Source: Desulfobacteraceae bacterium
GTDB lineage: Bacteria; Desulfobacterota; Desulfobacteria; Desulfobacterales; SURF-7
Reading direction: 5' to 3'
Assembly: GCA_003599865.1 (NCBI GenBank)
Contig: QZKS01000047.1
Coordinates: 1 to 64,000 of the forward strand
DNA length: 64,000 nucleotides
Positions within the stretch are counted from its first letter, which is position 1. Every line of letters starts with the position of its first letter. The notes beneath the pieces were generated by a model that was given only the letters and a program-made list of their open reading frames with translations, made no database searches and was not told where the DNA came from. Positions 57,327 to 64,000 of this stretch are shown here, one piece after another. The position numbers were made by a program, and so were the translations under genes.

Positions 57327-58325
57327 ATGTCTGAACCCAAAGATGATTATTTCAAAATCGACCCCGAACCTCATTTAATCGGCGATATGACGCATATCAA
57401 CCATTTCCCCGGCGTCCGGATGTGGTGGCGGGCTATTGATAATATCGCCCGGCCCATGGTGACGGGCATGCCGCCGGAGGCCTTCCTGGGGCTGGAAGAG
57501 TGGGAGATGATGAAAACAGATGACCCACAGAAGTTACTGGCTGCCATGGACAAATACGGAGTGGATATCGCCTGCCTTCTGCCGGAATCGATGATGGACA
57601 CGACCGGCTATACCAGCCGCTGGGTTTCCAACGGCGAAATGGCAAAAGTGGTGGAATCCAATCCTGACCGTTTCATGTATCAACCCAATATCAGCCCTAT
57701 CATTCACAAGGGCGTAAAAAACACCATCTGGGAAATGGAATACTGGGTCAAGGAAAAAGGCGCCCGCATCTTCAAGTTCTATCCGCCGGAAGACACCTAT
57801 ATTAATGATCCGGAATTGTGGCCGTTCTACAAAAAAGCGGAAGAGCTGGGTATCGTACTGGATATCCATACCGGATTCTGCTGGGTGCCGCCGGGAAAGT
57901 CCAAATACTCCCTGCCCATACAACTGGACGATGTGGCCAGGGATTTTCCCAACCTTAAAATCGTGGCCTTTCACATGGGCTACCCTTACTGCGAAGACTT
58001 GAACATGGTGGCCATGGGACACCCCAACGTCCATGTCTGCCTGTCGCTGCTGGTCCCATGGGCCATCTGCGCCCCCCGGAAGTTTGCGACCATCATCGGT
58101 GAGGCCCTTCGCTGGGTGGGGCCGGATAAAATTATCTGGGGGACCGATTATGCCGGATTCGCCTTTCAGATGGCCCAGGCGGTGCGGGGCATGAGAACCT
58201 TTCAGATTCCCGAAGACATGCAGAAGGGCTATGGATACCCGGCGATCACCGACGATGACCGCAGAAAGATATTCGGCGGCAATCTGGCCAGGCTGCTTGG
58301 GATCGACACCAGACGGCGGGTTTGA
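57327..58325 (+). CDS. Amidohydrolase-family protein (amidohydrolase 2)
   Basis: A 332-residue TIM-barrel protein of the amidohydrolase 2 group, which includes decarboxylases and hydrolases acting on cyclic or aromatic acids. Visible motifs are IDIHTGF, KIVAFHMGYPYCEDL, and the metal-ligand GTDYAGF with the catalytic aspartate near the end. The usual N-terminal HxH is replaced by less clear histidines. The reaction is unknown; ring-opening hydrolase or decarboxylase are options. It follows a 101-nt gap. Confidence 0.8.
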   Translation: MSEPKDDYFKIDPEPHLIGDMTHINHFPGVRMWWRAIDNIARPMVTGMPPEAFLGLEEWEMMKTDDPQKLLAAMDKYGVDIACLLPESMMDTTGYTSRWVSNGEMAKVVESNPDRFMYQPNISPIIHKGVKNTIWEMEYWVKEKGARIFKFYPPEDTYINDPELWPFYKKAEELGIVLDIHTGFCWVPPGKSKYSLPIQLDDVARDFPNLKIVAFHMGYPYCEDLNMVAMGHPNVHVCLSLLVPWAICAPRKFATIIGEALRWVGPDKIIWGTDYAGFAFQMAQAVRGMRTFQIPEDMQKGYGYPAITDDDRRKIFGGNLARLLGIDTRRRV

Positions 58326-58393
58326 GTGCTATCATGATGGGCCGGATTGCAATACACATGGCGGAGTCCAGTATAAATTGGAGGTATGGACCA

Positions 58394-59845
58394 ATGTCTG
58401 ATGAGAACTTGATCAAGGGATTGAAAGCTATCGTTGGCCCCAAAATGGTTTCCACATCTCCAACAGTGTGCGAATCCTACGCTTACAGCTTTTCACTGAG
58501 TATCGACTGGGTGACCCGGCCGGAAATTGTTGTGATGCCTACCACAACACAGCATGTGTCGGAAATCGTCAAACTGGCCAACCGGTACAAGGTGCCCATT
58601 ACCCCCAAAGGGGCAGCCGGCATGACCGGCCATGGCGGTCCTCTCCATGGCGGCATTCTTCTGGATTTTATCCATATGGATAATATTCTACTCATTGATG
58701 ATAAAAACATGAAAGCAGTGACTGAGCCGGGATGCAGTTTTTTTAAACTGGCCCAGGAGCTGTTCAAAAAGGAGATGATCCTGCCCACTGCCGAATACGG
58801 CCCCGGCCCCAATGTGGCGGCTTCCGCCATTACACCGGTCAATGGATTCGGAAAAACGCGGTACGGAAGAAACATCGATCTGGTGGAAGGTTTTGAGGTG
58901 GTGCTTCCCACCGGCGAAATCGTACAGATCGGATCCATGGCCTATGCGGAAACCGATTTCGGCCCATTCTTCAGATATATTACAGGCCCGGATCTTATCG
59001 GCCTCTATACCCAGTCCAACGGCGCCTACGGAATTGTCACCAAAATTGCCTACCGATGTATAAAAAGACCGCCCTATTGGTCCTTCTTCACCTACTATTG
59101 GCCATTGGAAAAGATCCGGCAGTGTACCGAAGTGTTGCAGGAAACTACGGCAATGGAGCTGTTTGATGTGCATATCAACGACAAATGGAAATTTGAAGGA
59201 TTCAAATTCCTGACCGGAGTTTCACTGGTTCCGGACGATTGTTATTTTTGCGTAGTCTTTTCCATTAACGGATTCAGCCAACAGGAACTGGAGGGGAAAC
59301 GAAAAACGGTCGAGGCCCTTTGCTCCGATCTTGAAGGAAAGGAACTTCCCGGTATTGCGGAATCCTTCTTTGATGCCTGGCCCACCTTTTTTTGTCCCCC
59401 CACTCATCCGGTGGCGGCACAGTTGGCAGATGCCGGATATAAGGTCACCAAAGGCGGATACATGTATATGTACGACAGCATGAATTATCCCCTCTCCTGG
59501 TTTCCCCAGGTGTATGAAAAAATCATGGAGATCGCGCAAAAACACAAAATCCACGGTCCCCCCAGGCTGACGGTCTTTGACGGCTTCCCCATGAAATCCC
59601 AGGTGATGTGCTCTCAGACCTGGGCCTTTGTCAACCGGAAAGATCCGGAATGGATGCAAGCCATTCATGACTCCAAAGAGGAGATAAGGGAGTGGTTCGG
59701 AAAAAGAGGCGGCACCTATCAGCAATGTTTTCCGCCGGTATTGCCGGATTTTACATGGACCAACCAGGAATCCGCCCACGCATTGCTGAAGCGCTTTAAA
59801 CAATTCCTGGACCCCAATAATATCCTGAGCCCGGGAACGTTTTAA
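58394..59845 (+). CDS. FAD-binding oxidoreductase (GlcD/lactate dehydrogenase-like)
   Basis: A 483-residue FAD-dependent enzyme of the GlcD/D-lactate dehydrogenase type. The FAD-binding part has RPEIVVMPTTTQHVSEIVKLANRYKVPITP and GAAGMTGHGGPLHGG, and the substrate domain follows. The next gene encodes the matching iron-sulfur subunit, so they form a GlcDF-like pair. The start at 58394 follows GGAGG, and the longer frame upstream is not needed. It likely oxidises a 2-hydroxy acid or similar alcohol. Confidence 0.87.
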   Translation: MSDENLIKGLKAIVGPKMVSTSPTVCESYAYSFSLSIDWVTRPEIVVMPTTTQHVSEIVKLANRYKVPITPKGAAGMTGHGGPLHGGILLDFIHMDNILLIDDKNMKAVTEPGCSFFKLAQELFKKEMILPTAEYGPGPNVAASAITPVNGFGKTRYGRNIDLVEGFEVVLPTGEIVQIGSMAYAETDFGPFFRYITGPDLIGLYTQSNGAYGIVTKIAYRCIKRPPYWSFFTYYWPLEKIRQCTEVLQETTAMELFDVHINDKWKFEGFKFLTGVSLVPDDCYFCVVFSINGFSQQELEGKRKTVEALCSDLEGKELPGIAESFFDAWPTFFCPPTHPVAAQLADAGYKVTKGGYMYMYDSMNYPLSWFPQVYEKIMEIAQKHKIHGPPRLTVFDGFPMKSQVMCSQTWAFVNRKDPEWMQAIHDSKEEIREWFGKRGGTYQQCFPPVLPDFTWTNQESAHALLKRFKQFLDPNNILSPGTF

Positions 59846-59858
59846 AAAGGAGTCGATC

Positions 59859-61073
59859 ATGCCGGAATTTAGAACCTGGAACCTGGATCAATTTAAAGAC
59901 TGGATTGATATGTGTCTGCATTGCGGCGCATGTTACGCACGAGGCCCCATTGTTCCCCATAACTGGAGGGAACTGCCCCCTCATGAATATGCCGCTCCCC
60001 ATAAAAAATGTCCGCCATTTGAATATTTCAAATTTAAAAACCACTCTCCCCAGGGCAGACAGATATTGGCATCTCTTATTTTCAACAATAGATATGAGAT
60101 CGATGAGGAAGTGATCCGATCCTTCTATTCGTGCACTTCCTGCGCCATGTGCAACGATATCTGCATCCCCTACCAGCCCTTGTATACCGTGCTGGCCATG
60201 CGGCAGGAGATCGTGGAAAAAGGGCTTGAAATCCCCAGTCGTCTTAAAAAGATTACGGACAATATTCAAAGCAGCGGCAATATTTTCGGCAGAAAGAAAC
60301 ATCCCAAAACCCTGGAAAATTTTTCGCTTCCTGAAACAGGTGAGGATATCTTTTATTCAGGATGCTATGCGACCTACCTGCAACCGGAAACGGCCCTGGC
60401 AAGCGTAAAAATTTTAAAATCAGCCGGGATCGACATTGCACACCTGGGAGACAAAGAGGGTTGCTGCGGCGAGATGTTGAAACAGTCCGGCAACATGAAG
60501 CTGTTTAAAAAGACGGCCGTTGAGAATGTGGAAAAATTAAAGCAAGCAGGCGCCAAACGCGTGATCATCTCATGTGCCCACGGGTATTCAACATTTAAAA
60601 ACGACTATACCAATCCCCATGTGGTGGGGGTGTTGCCGTTTGAAGTGATTCACATCACCGAGATGATTGCATCTTTATTAAAACAAGGACGCATCCGGTT
60701 CTCCAAAAACTTGAATCAAACCGTTACATATCATGATCCCTGCTTTCTGGGGAGGCAGGGCGGCGTTTATGCGCAACCCAGGGAAATCCTTGCGGCTGTT
60801 CCCGGTCTCACACTTAAAGAGATGGGCAGATACGGTAAATGGTCCTACTGTTGCGGCGCCGGCGGCAAAGTAACCTTGAACGCGTTTCCGGAAATGGCCA
60901 AGGAGACCGCAAAGGAGCGGTTGCTGGAAGCCAGGGCTGTGGCCGATACCCTGGTAACCAGTTGCCCCACCTGTCTGGCCCATTTGAAAAAAACAGCGGA
61001 GACGGAAGGCATTGACATCGAAATCGTTGATCTGTCGATGCTGGTGGCAACAGCCATGGAACTGAGCGACTGA
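59859..61073 (+). CDS. CCG-domain iron-sulfur protein (GlcF/HdrD-like)
   Basis: A 404-residue electron-transfer subunit. Two [4Fe-4S] motifs stand near the N-terminus (CLHCGACY, and CTSCAMCNDIC), and two CCG cysteine motifs follow (EGCCGEM near 205, YCCGAGG near 330). This is the GlcF/HdrD layout that passes electrons from the FAD subunit to menaquinone or another acceptor. The gene follows the FAD oxidoreductase by 13 nt. Confidence 0.9.
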   Translation: MPEFRTWNLDQFKDWIDMCLHCGACYARGPIVPHNWRELPPHEYAAPHKKCPPFEYFKFKNHSPQGRQILASLIFNNRYEIDEEVIRSFYSCTSCAMCNDICIPYQPLYTVLAMRQEIVEKGLEIPSRLKKITDNIQSSGNIFGRKKHPKTLENFSLPETGEDIFYSGCYATYLQPETALASVKILKSAGIDIAHLGDKEGCCGEMLKQSGNMKLFKKTAVENVEKLKQAGAKRVIISCAHGYSTFKNDYTNPHVVGVLPFEVIHITEMIASLLKQGRIRFSKNLNQTVTYHDPCFLGRQGGVYAQPREILAAVPGLTLKEMGRYGKWSYCCGAGGKVTLNAFPEMAKETAKERLLEARAVADTLVTSCPTCLAHLKKTAETEGIDIEIVDLSMLVATAMELSD

Positions 61074-61075
61074 TT

Positions 61076-61891
61076 ATGGAAATCAGAGATAAAAAGGTTC
61101 TTATAACCGGCGCGGCAGGCGGTATCGGCAAGGCCCTGGCAATGGAATTGGCCGCCCGGGGTGCCGATCTTTTTCTGTCGGATGTCAATGATACCGGTCT
61201 GCATCCAATACGCCATCAAATTGAATCCATCGGGCGGAACTGCCATATCACGCAAACCGACATCTCCCAAAAAGACCGGGTCAAAGAGATGATCGATGAT
61301 GCAGTCGATCGCATGGGGCATGTGGATATCCTGATAAACAATGCCGGTGTTACCATCATCGGTGAAATCAGGCATGTGCCTCTCGCGGACTGGGAATGGA
61401 TCATGGGGGTCAACTTGTGGGGCCCCATATACACTGTACATCATATCCTTCCCCATATGTTGGAACGGCAACAGGGCCACATCGTGAATATGGGCTCCAT
61501 GGGAGGTCTCACGGCTGTTCCGGCGAACGGGACGTATAATGTCACCAAATTCGGTCTTACCGGTTTCAGTGAAGTATTGCGGGCGGAGCTCAAGAAGCAC
61601 AATATCCGGGTAACTTTGATCTGCCCCGGGTTTCTGAGCTCCGGTGAGGAGTTTGAAAAACGAGGGCGTGTTCGCGGATTTAAGAAATTCAAGCCCGGTG
61701 CATTTGCAAAGGGCGTCTCCTTGCCCGTGGACAAGGCGGCCAAACGATTCGCCGATGCGATTGAAAAAGATCAATTCCTGGTCACTACCGGCATCATCGG
61801 TCCGTTTTATTACGGTATCAAGCGAATCATCCCATGGTTGTACTACCGCATTGGAGAGAAAATGGCTGCGGATCTGGAGAAGTGGTATTAG
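61076..61891 (+). CDS. Short-chain dehydrogenase/reductase
   Basis: A 271-residue SDR with the NAD(P)-binding ITGAAGGIGKAL (about 8-20), the NNAGVTIIGE motif and the catalytic YNVTK. It starts 2 nt after the iron-sulfur gene. Its role may be the 3-hydroxyacyl-CoA or ring-alcohol dehydrogenase step of the pathway. No membrane segment except a hydrophobic stretch near the C-terminus. Confidence 0.88.
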   Translation: MEIRDKKVLITGAAGGIGKALAMELAARGADLFLSDVNDTGLHPIRHQIESIGRNCHITQTDISQKDRVKEMIDDAVDRMGHVDILINNAGVTIIGEIRHVPLADWEWIMGVNLWGPIYTVHHILPHMLERQQGHIVNMGSMGGLTAVPANGTYNVTKFGLTGFSEVLRAELKKHNIRVTLICPGFLSSGEEFEKRGRVRGFKKFKPGAFAKGVSLPVDKAAKRFADAIEKDQFLVTTGIIGPFYYGIKRIIPWLYYRIGEKMAADLEKWY

Positions 61892-61906
61892 CAAAGGAGT
61901 AAAGAT

Positions 61907-62755
61907 ATGAAATCAATACTGATCACAGGAACATCAACCGGTATCGGCAGGGCAACTGCCCTGCATCTGGACAAACTGGGGTATAGGGTCTTTGCCGGCG
62001 TTCGGAAGGATGAAGACGCCGAATCGCTCAAACGGGAAGCATCCAAAAATCTGGTTCCTCTCATGATCGATATGAATGACACCGATTCAATGGAAAACGC
62101 CTTTAAACAGGTTTCCGCATTTGCCGGTTCGGAAGGGCTGGCTGGTTTAGTGAACAATGCCGCCATTCCCATGGGCGGCCCCCTGGAATTTTTTAATCCG
62201 GATCAGCTTCAAAAAGGACTGGAAGTAAATCTGCTGGGCCACATCCGGATGATCCAACTGTTTCTGCCTCTCATCAGAAAAAAGAAAGGACGCATTATCA
62301 ATATCGGCTCCATCGGCGGTATATTCCCGGCACCTTTCACTGCGCCTTACAGCGCCTCAAAAGCAGCCATGCACGCCCTTACCCATGCTCTTCGCAGGGA
62401 GCTGTTGCCGGAAGGGATTCATGTTGTCCTGATCATTCCCGGCAATATCAAAACGTCAATCTGGAAAAAGGTACAGGACAGCACCAAGCCGGCGTCCCAT
62501 GCAGTGGAAGCCCTTTATGGAAGCGCCCTTGAATCCATGGAAAAATTAACCAAAAAAATGAGCTCTCAAGGGATTCCGCCGGAAAGCGTAGCAAAGGTGG
62601 TGGAAAAAGCATTGACCCTGAAGCGCCCGAAACCAACATATATTGTCGGGACTGATGCAAAGCTGCAGAACATTGCGGCTGTTGTTCTCCCCAATCGCTG
62701 GATTGATCGTCTGTTTTTGTTCGCATTGGGAATCCGATCATCCGCCCGAAAGTAG
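61907..62755 (+). CDS. Short-chain dehydrogenase/reductase (second)
   Basis: A 282-residue SDR, with ITGTSTGIGRATALHL, VNNAAIPMGG and the catalytic YSASK; the long C-terminal part resembles retinol- or hydroxysteroid-dehydrogenase-like SDRs. It is 15 nt after the first SDR and probably in the same operon. Substrate unknown. Confidence 0.87.
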   Translation: MKSILITGTSTGIGRATALHLDKLGYRVFAGVRKDEDAESLKREASKNLVPLMIDMNDTDSMENAFKQVSAFAGSEGLAGLVNNAAIPMGGPLEFFNPDQLQKGLEVNLLGHIRMIQLFLPLIRKKKGRIINIGSIGGIFPAPFTAPYSASKAAMHALTHALRRELLPEGIHVVLIIPGNIKTSIWKKVQDSTKPASHAVEALYGSALESMEKLTKKMSSQGIPPESVAKVVEKALTLKRPKPTYIVGTDAKLQNIAAVVLPNRWIDRLFLFALGIRSSARK

Positions 62756-62875
62756 TTATCATTATACTTTCATGCGCAGGAATAGGAAGTTGCTTTTCTG
62801 GCCCATACCTATAGCAAGGCCGGTTTCACTTCCAAAGGACGCTTCTATCAGCAGGGAATCATTGAACAGGAAAAA

Positions 62876-63577
62876 ATGAATTACCGTCAGAAAGTTTTCA
62901 TCGCATTTGTCTTTATGGGTGTGTTTTCTTCAATGGCATGGCCTGAAGAATGGAAGAAAATCGGTGAATCGGATGGCATCACCGGATACACCATGATCAC
63001 GAGCGAAAGCGGACCTCAAGCGGTCAAAGCGGCAGGAATGGTGGATGCACCCGTGGCCGTTATCGAGGCGGTCCTCCGTGACGTACCGGCTTTAACCGAG
63101 TTCATTCTCGATTGCAAAGAATCCTCTTTTGTCAATGCCCCGGAATTTACAAATAAGGCTGACAGTTACCATACCTATATGGTCACCGCCATGCCGTTTC
63201 CGCTGAATGACCGCGATGCGGTCAACCGGACCGACTATACCATCGACCGGGCAACCGGCACGGTCTACGTCGATATCAACGGGATCAAGACCGATTATAA
63301 GCGGAGCCGGGATATGATCAGGATGCCCATGATCAAAGTCGATTATATTCTGACGCCCAGGGGCCCCGATCAGACCGAAGTGGTCTTTACGACCGTAGCG
63401 GATCCTGACGGGGCCATTCCAAACTTCATCGCCGACATGTTCACCAAAAACCTGGGTATCAAGACCATCGAAGGTTTGCGCACCATGGCGGGAAAAGACA
63501 AATACAAGGGCTGCAGGACCGTCATGACCAAAACACCACATGAACCCTTGCCGGAAAAACAATGTTTTTCAAAATAA
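62876..63577 (+). CDS. Exported START-domain lipid-binding protein
   Basis: A 233-residue protein with a Sec-type signal peptide (KVFIAFVFMGVFSSMAW) followed by a START/SRPBCC-type fold: EEWKKIGESDGITGY, VIEAVLRDVPALTEFI, MPFPLNDRDAVN and a closing C-terminal helix. START domains bind sterols, phospholipids or other hydrophobic ligands. It is the last gene of the operon, so it may deliver or bind the hydrophobic substrate outside the inner membrane. A terminator follows. Confidence 0.83.
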   Translation: MNYRQKVFIAFVFMGVFSSMAWPEEWKKIGESDGITGYTMITSESGPQAVKAAGMVDAPVAVIEAVLRDVPALTEFILDCKESSFVNAPEFTNKADSYHTYMVTAMPFPLNDRDAVNRTDYTIDRATGTVYVDINGIKTDYKRSRDMIRMPMIKVDYILTPRGPDQTEVVFTTVADPDGAIPNFIADMFTKNLGIKTIEGLRTMAGKDKYKGCRTVMTKTPHEPLPEKQCFSK

Positions 63578-63626
63578 AGGGGCGGCAACCCGTTTCCCGT
63601 TACCGGGAACCGCTTCCCCTTTTTTT
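63576..63626. terminator. Two-part hairpin terminator between convergent genes
   Basis: AAGGGGCGG and CCGCTTCCCCTT form the outer arms, and GTTTCCC and GGGAAC the inner arms, followed by seven T on the plus strand. The stem includes the last codons of the FliG-like gene, so it ends both transcripts. It lies directly after the START gene's stop codon. Confidence 0.7.
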
Positions 63627-64000
63627 ATTCATCAGGGCCTTCATAACCGCATTTTGCGCCTCATCAATCTGATCAACTGTCAGTGACTCAATATTTTGCA
63701 GATCATCTGAAACCATTTCCCGAATCCGCCGGGGCATGTTTTCCATAATCTTGGTTTTGATGGCCTCATCCGCCTCTTTTACAGCGATTGCGATTTTTCG
63801 TGTATCCACGTCCTGAATTCGATCCCTCAAGTCTTCGTCGGGAAACGACAGAATATCTTCAAAAAAACAGATCTCATGTTTTTCCTTGTATTCAATTATT
63901 TTTTTCCGGATCTGACCGAAAGCCGTCTTTTTTTTGTCCCTGATTAAATCCAAAACGGCAATCCGCTGGGAACTTTGAAAATGGCAGATCAATTCCGCAA
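63600..64000 (-). CDS. FliG C-terminal-domain-like protein (partial, cut by the window edge)
   Basis: The C-terminal 133 residues of a protein whose 5' end lies outside the window (the frame stays open to base 64000). It matches the FliG C-terminal domain: FFEDILSFPDEDLRDRIQDVDTRKIAIAVKEADEAIKTKIMENM has the spacing of FliG's FEDL-VL-x-D-x-ALALKGA-x-EELK-x-KI-x-x-NMS-R-like pattern. A true motor-switch FliG needs the N- and middle domains too, which cannot be seen. No other flagellar gene is nearby. Confidence 0.65.
   Translation of the reverse strand, partial: AELICHFQSSQRIAVLDLIRDKKKTAFGQIRKKIIEYKEKHEICFFEDILSFPDEDLRDRIQDVDTRKIAIAVKEADEAIKTKIMENMPRRIREMVSDDLQNIESLTVDQIDEAQNAVMKALMNKKRGSGSR

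Overview
The window looks like a chromosomal segment of an anaerobic Desulfobacterota (deltaproteobacterial) organism, probably close to the Desulfobacterales. This rests on the gene neighbourhoods (6S RNA between zapA and rny, F1Fo ATP synthase with paired b and b' subunits, mreBCD-mrdA-rodA-bactofilin), on many acyl-CoA enzymes, on two-subunit 2-hydroxyacyl-CoA dehydratase/benzoyl-CoA reductase-type proteins, and on CCG-type iron-sulfur proteins. Taxonomy is inferred from gene content, not from a database search.

Left part (1-19.6 kb, almost all on the minus strand) is housekeeping. At the edge is an rRNA-operon-type leader with a promoter and a boxA-like element reading out of the window. 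It is followed by tyrS, rny, a 6S RNA gene, zapA, a zapB-like gene, a GlmU-like uridylyltransferase without the acetyltransferase half, the ATP synthase F1 and b-subunit operon (atpC-D-G-A-H-F-F'), the cell-shape operon (bactofilin, rodA, mrdA, mreD, mreC, mreB), and a cytoplasmic serine hydrolase overlapping ldcA. A tRNA-Pro(GGG) gene with its own promoter and terminator closes this block.

The 20-35 kb section is accessory. After a Gate-domain membrane protein comes the most unusual locus (21.1-30.0 kb, minus strand). It encodes an ExbB/TolQ-like channel, an ExbD-like protein with the membrane aspartate, a TonB-like proline-rich protein with a cysteine-containing non-canonical C-terminus, two large paralogous exported proteins of about 760-790 residues, two paralogous lipoproteins and a DUF1566-like lipoprotein. 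A [lipoprotein - large exported protein] pair is present twice around one energiser module, which suggests a duplicated envelope machine of unknown function. A pectinacetylesterase-family lipoprotein, a PIN-type toxin-antitoxin pair, a Fic protein with its own inhibitory motif, and a RelE/ParE-type pair follow.

The 35-50 kb section holds an operon with a TetR regulator, a fatty-acyl-CoA ligase and two dehydratase/reductase subunits (with a 14-bp palindromic operator at the head of the operon). After it come a PAS sigma-54 activator, a stand-alone RlmK-like methyltransferase, agmatinase, a 115-bp MITE-like repeat, a solitary dnaK, and a damaged region near 48.2 kb where a sigma-54 activator and a hybrid histidine kinase are both 5'-truncated and joined head to head.

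From 50.4 to 63.6 kb a MerR-TetR fusion regulator faces a 12-gene plus-strand catabolic operon: thiolase, DUF35 partner, enoyl-CoA hydratase, acyl-CoA dehydrogenase, CoA ligase, a shortened dienoyl-CoA-reductase-like flavoprotein, amidohydrolase, a GlcD/GlcF-like pair, two SDRs and an exported START-domain protein. Together these would activate and beta-oxidise a hydrophobic carboxylic acid whose identity is not visible in the sequence. A FliG-C-like gene is cut by the right edge.
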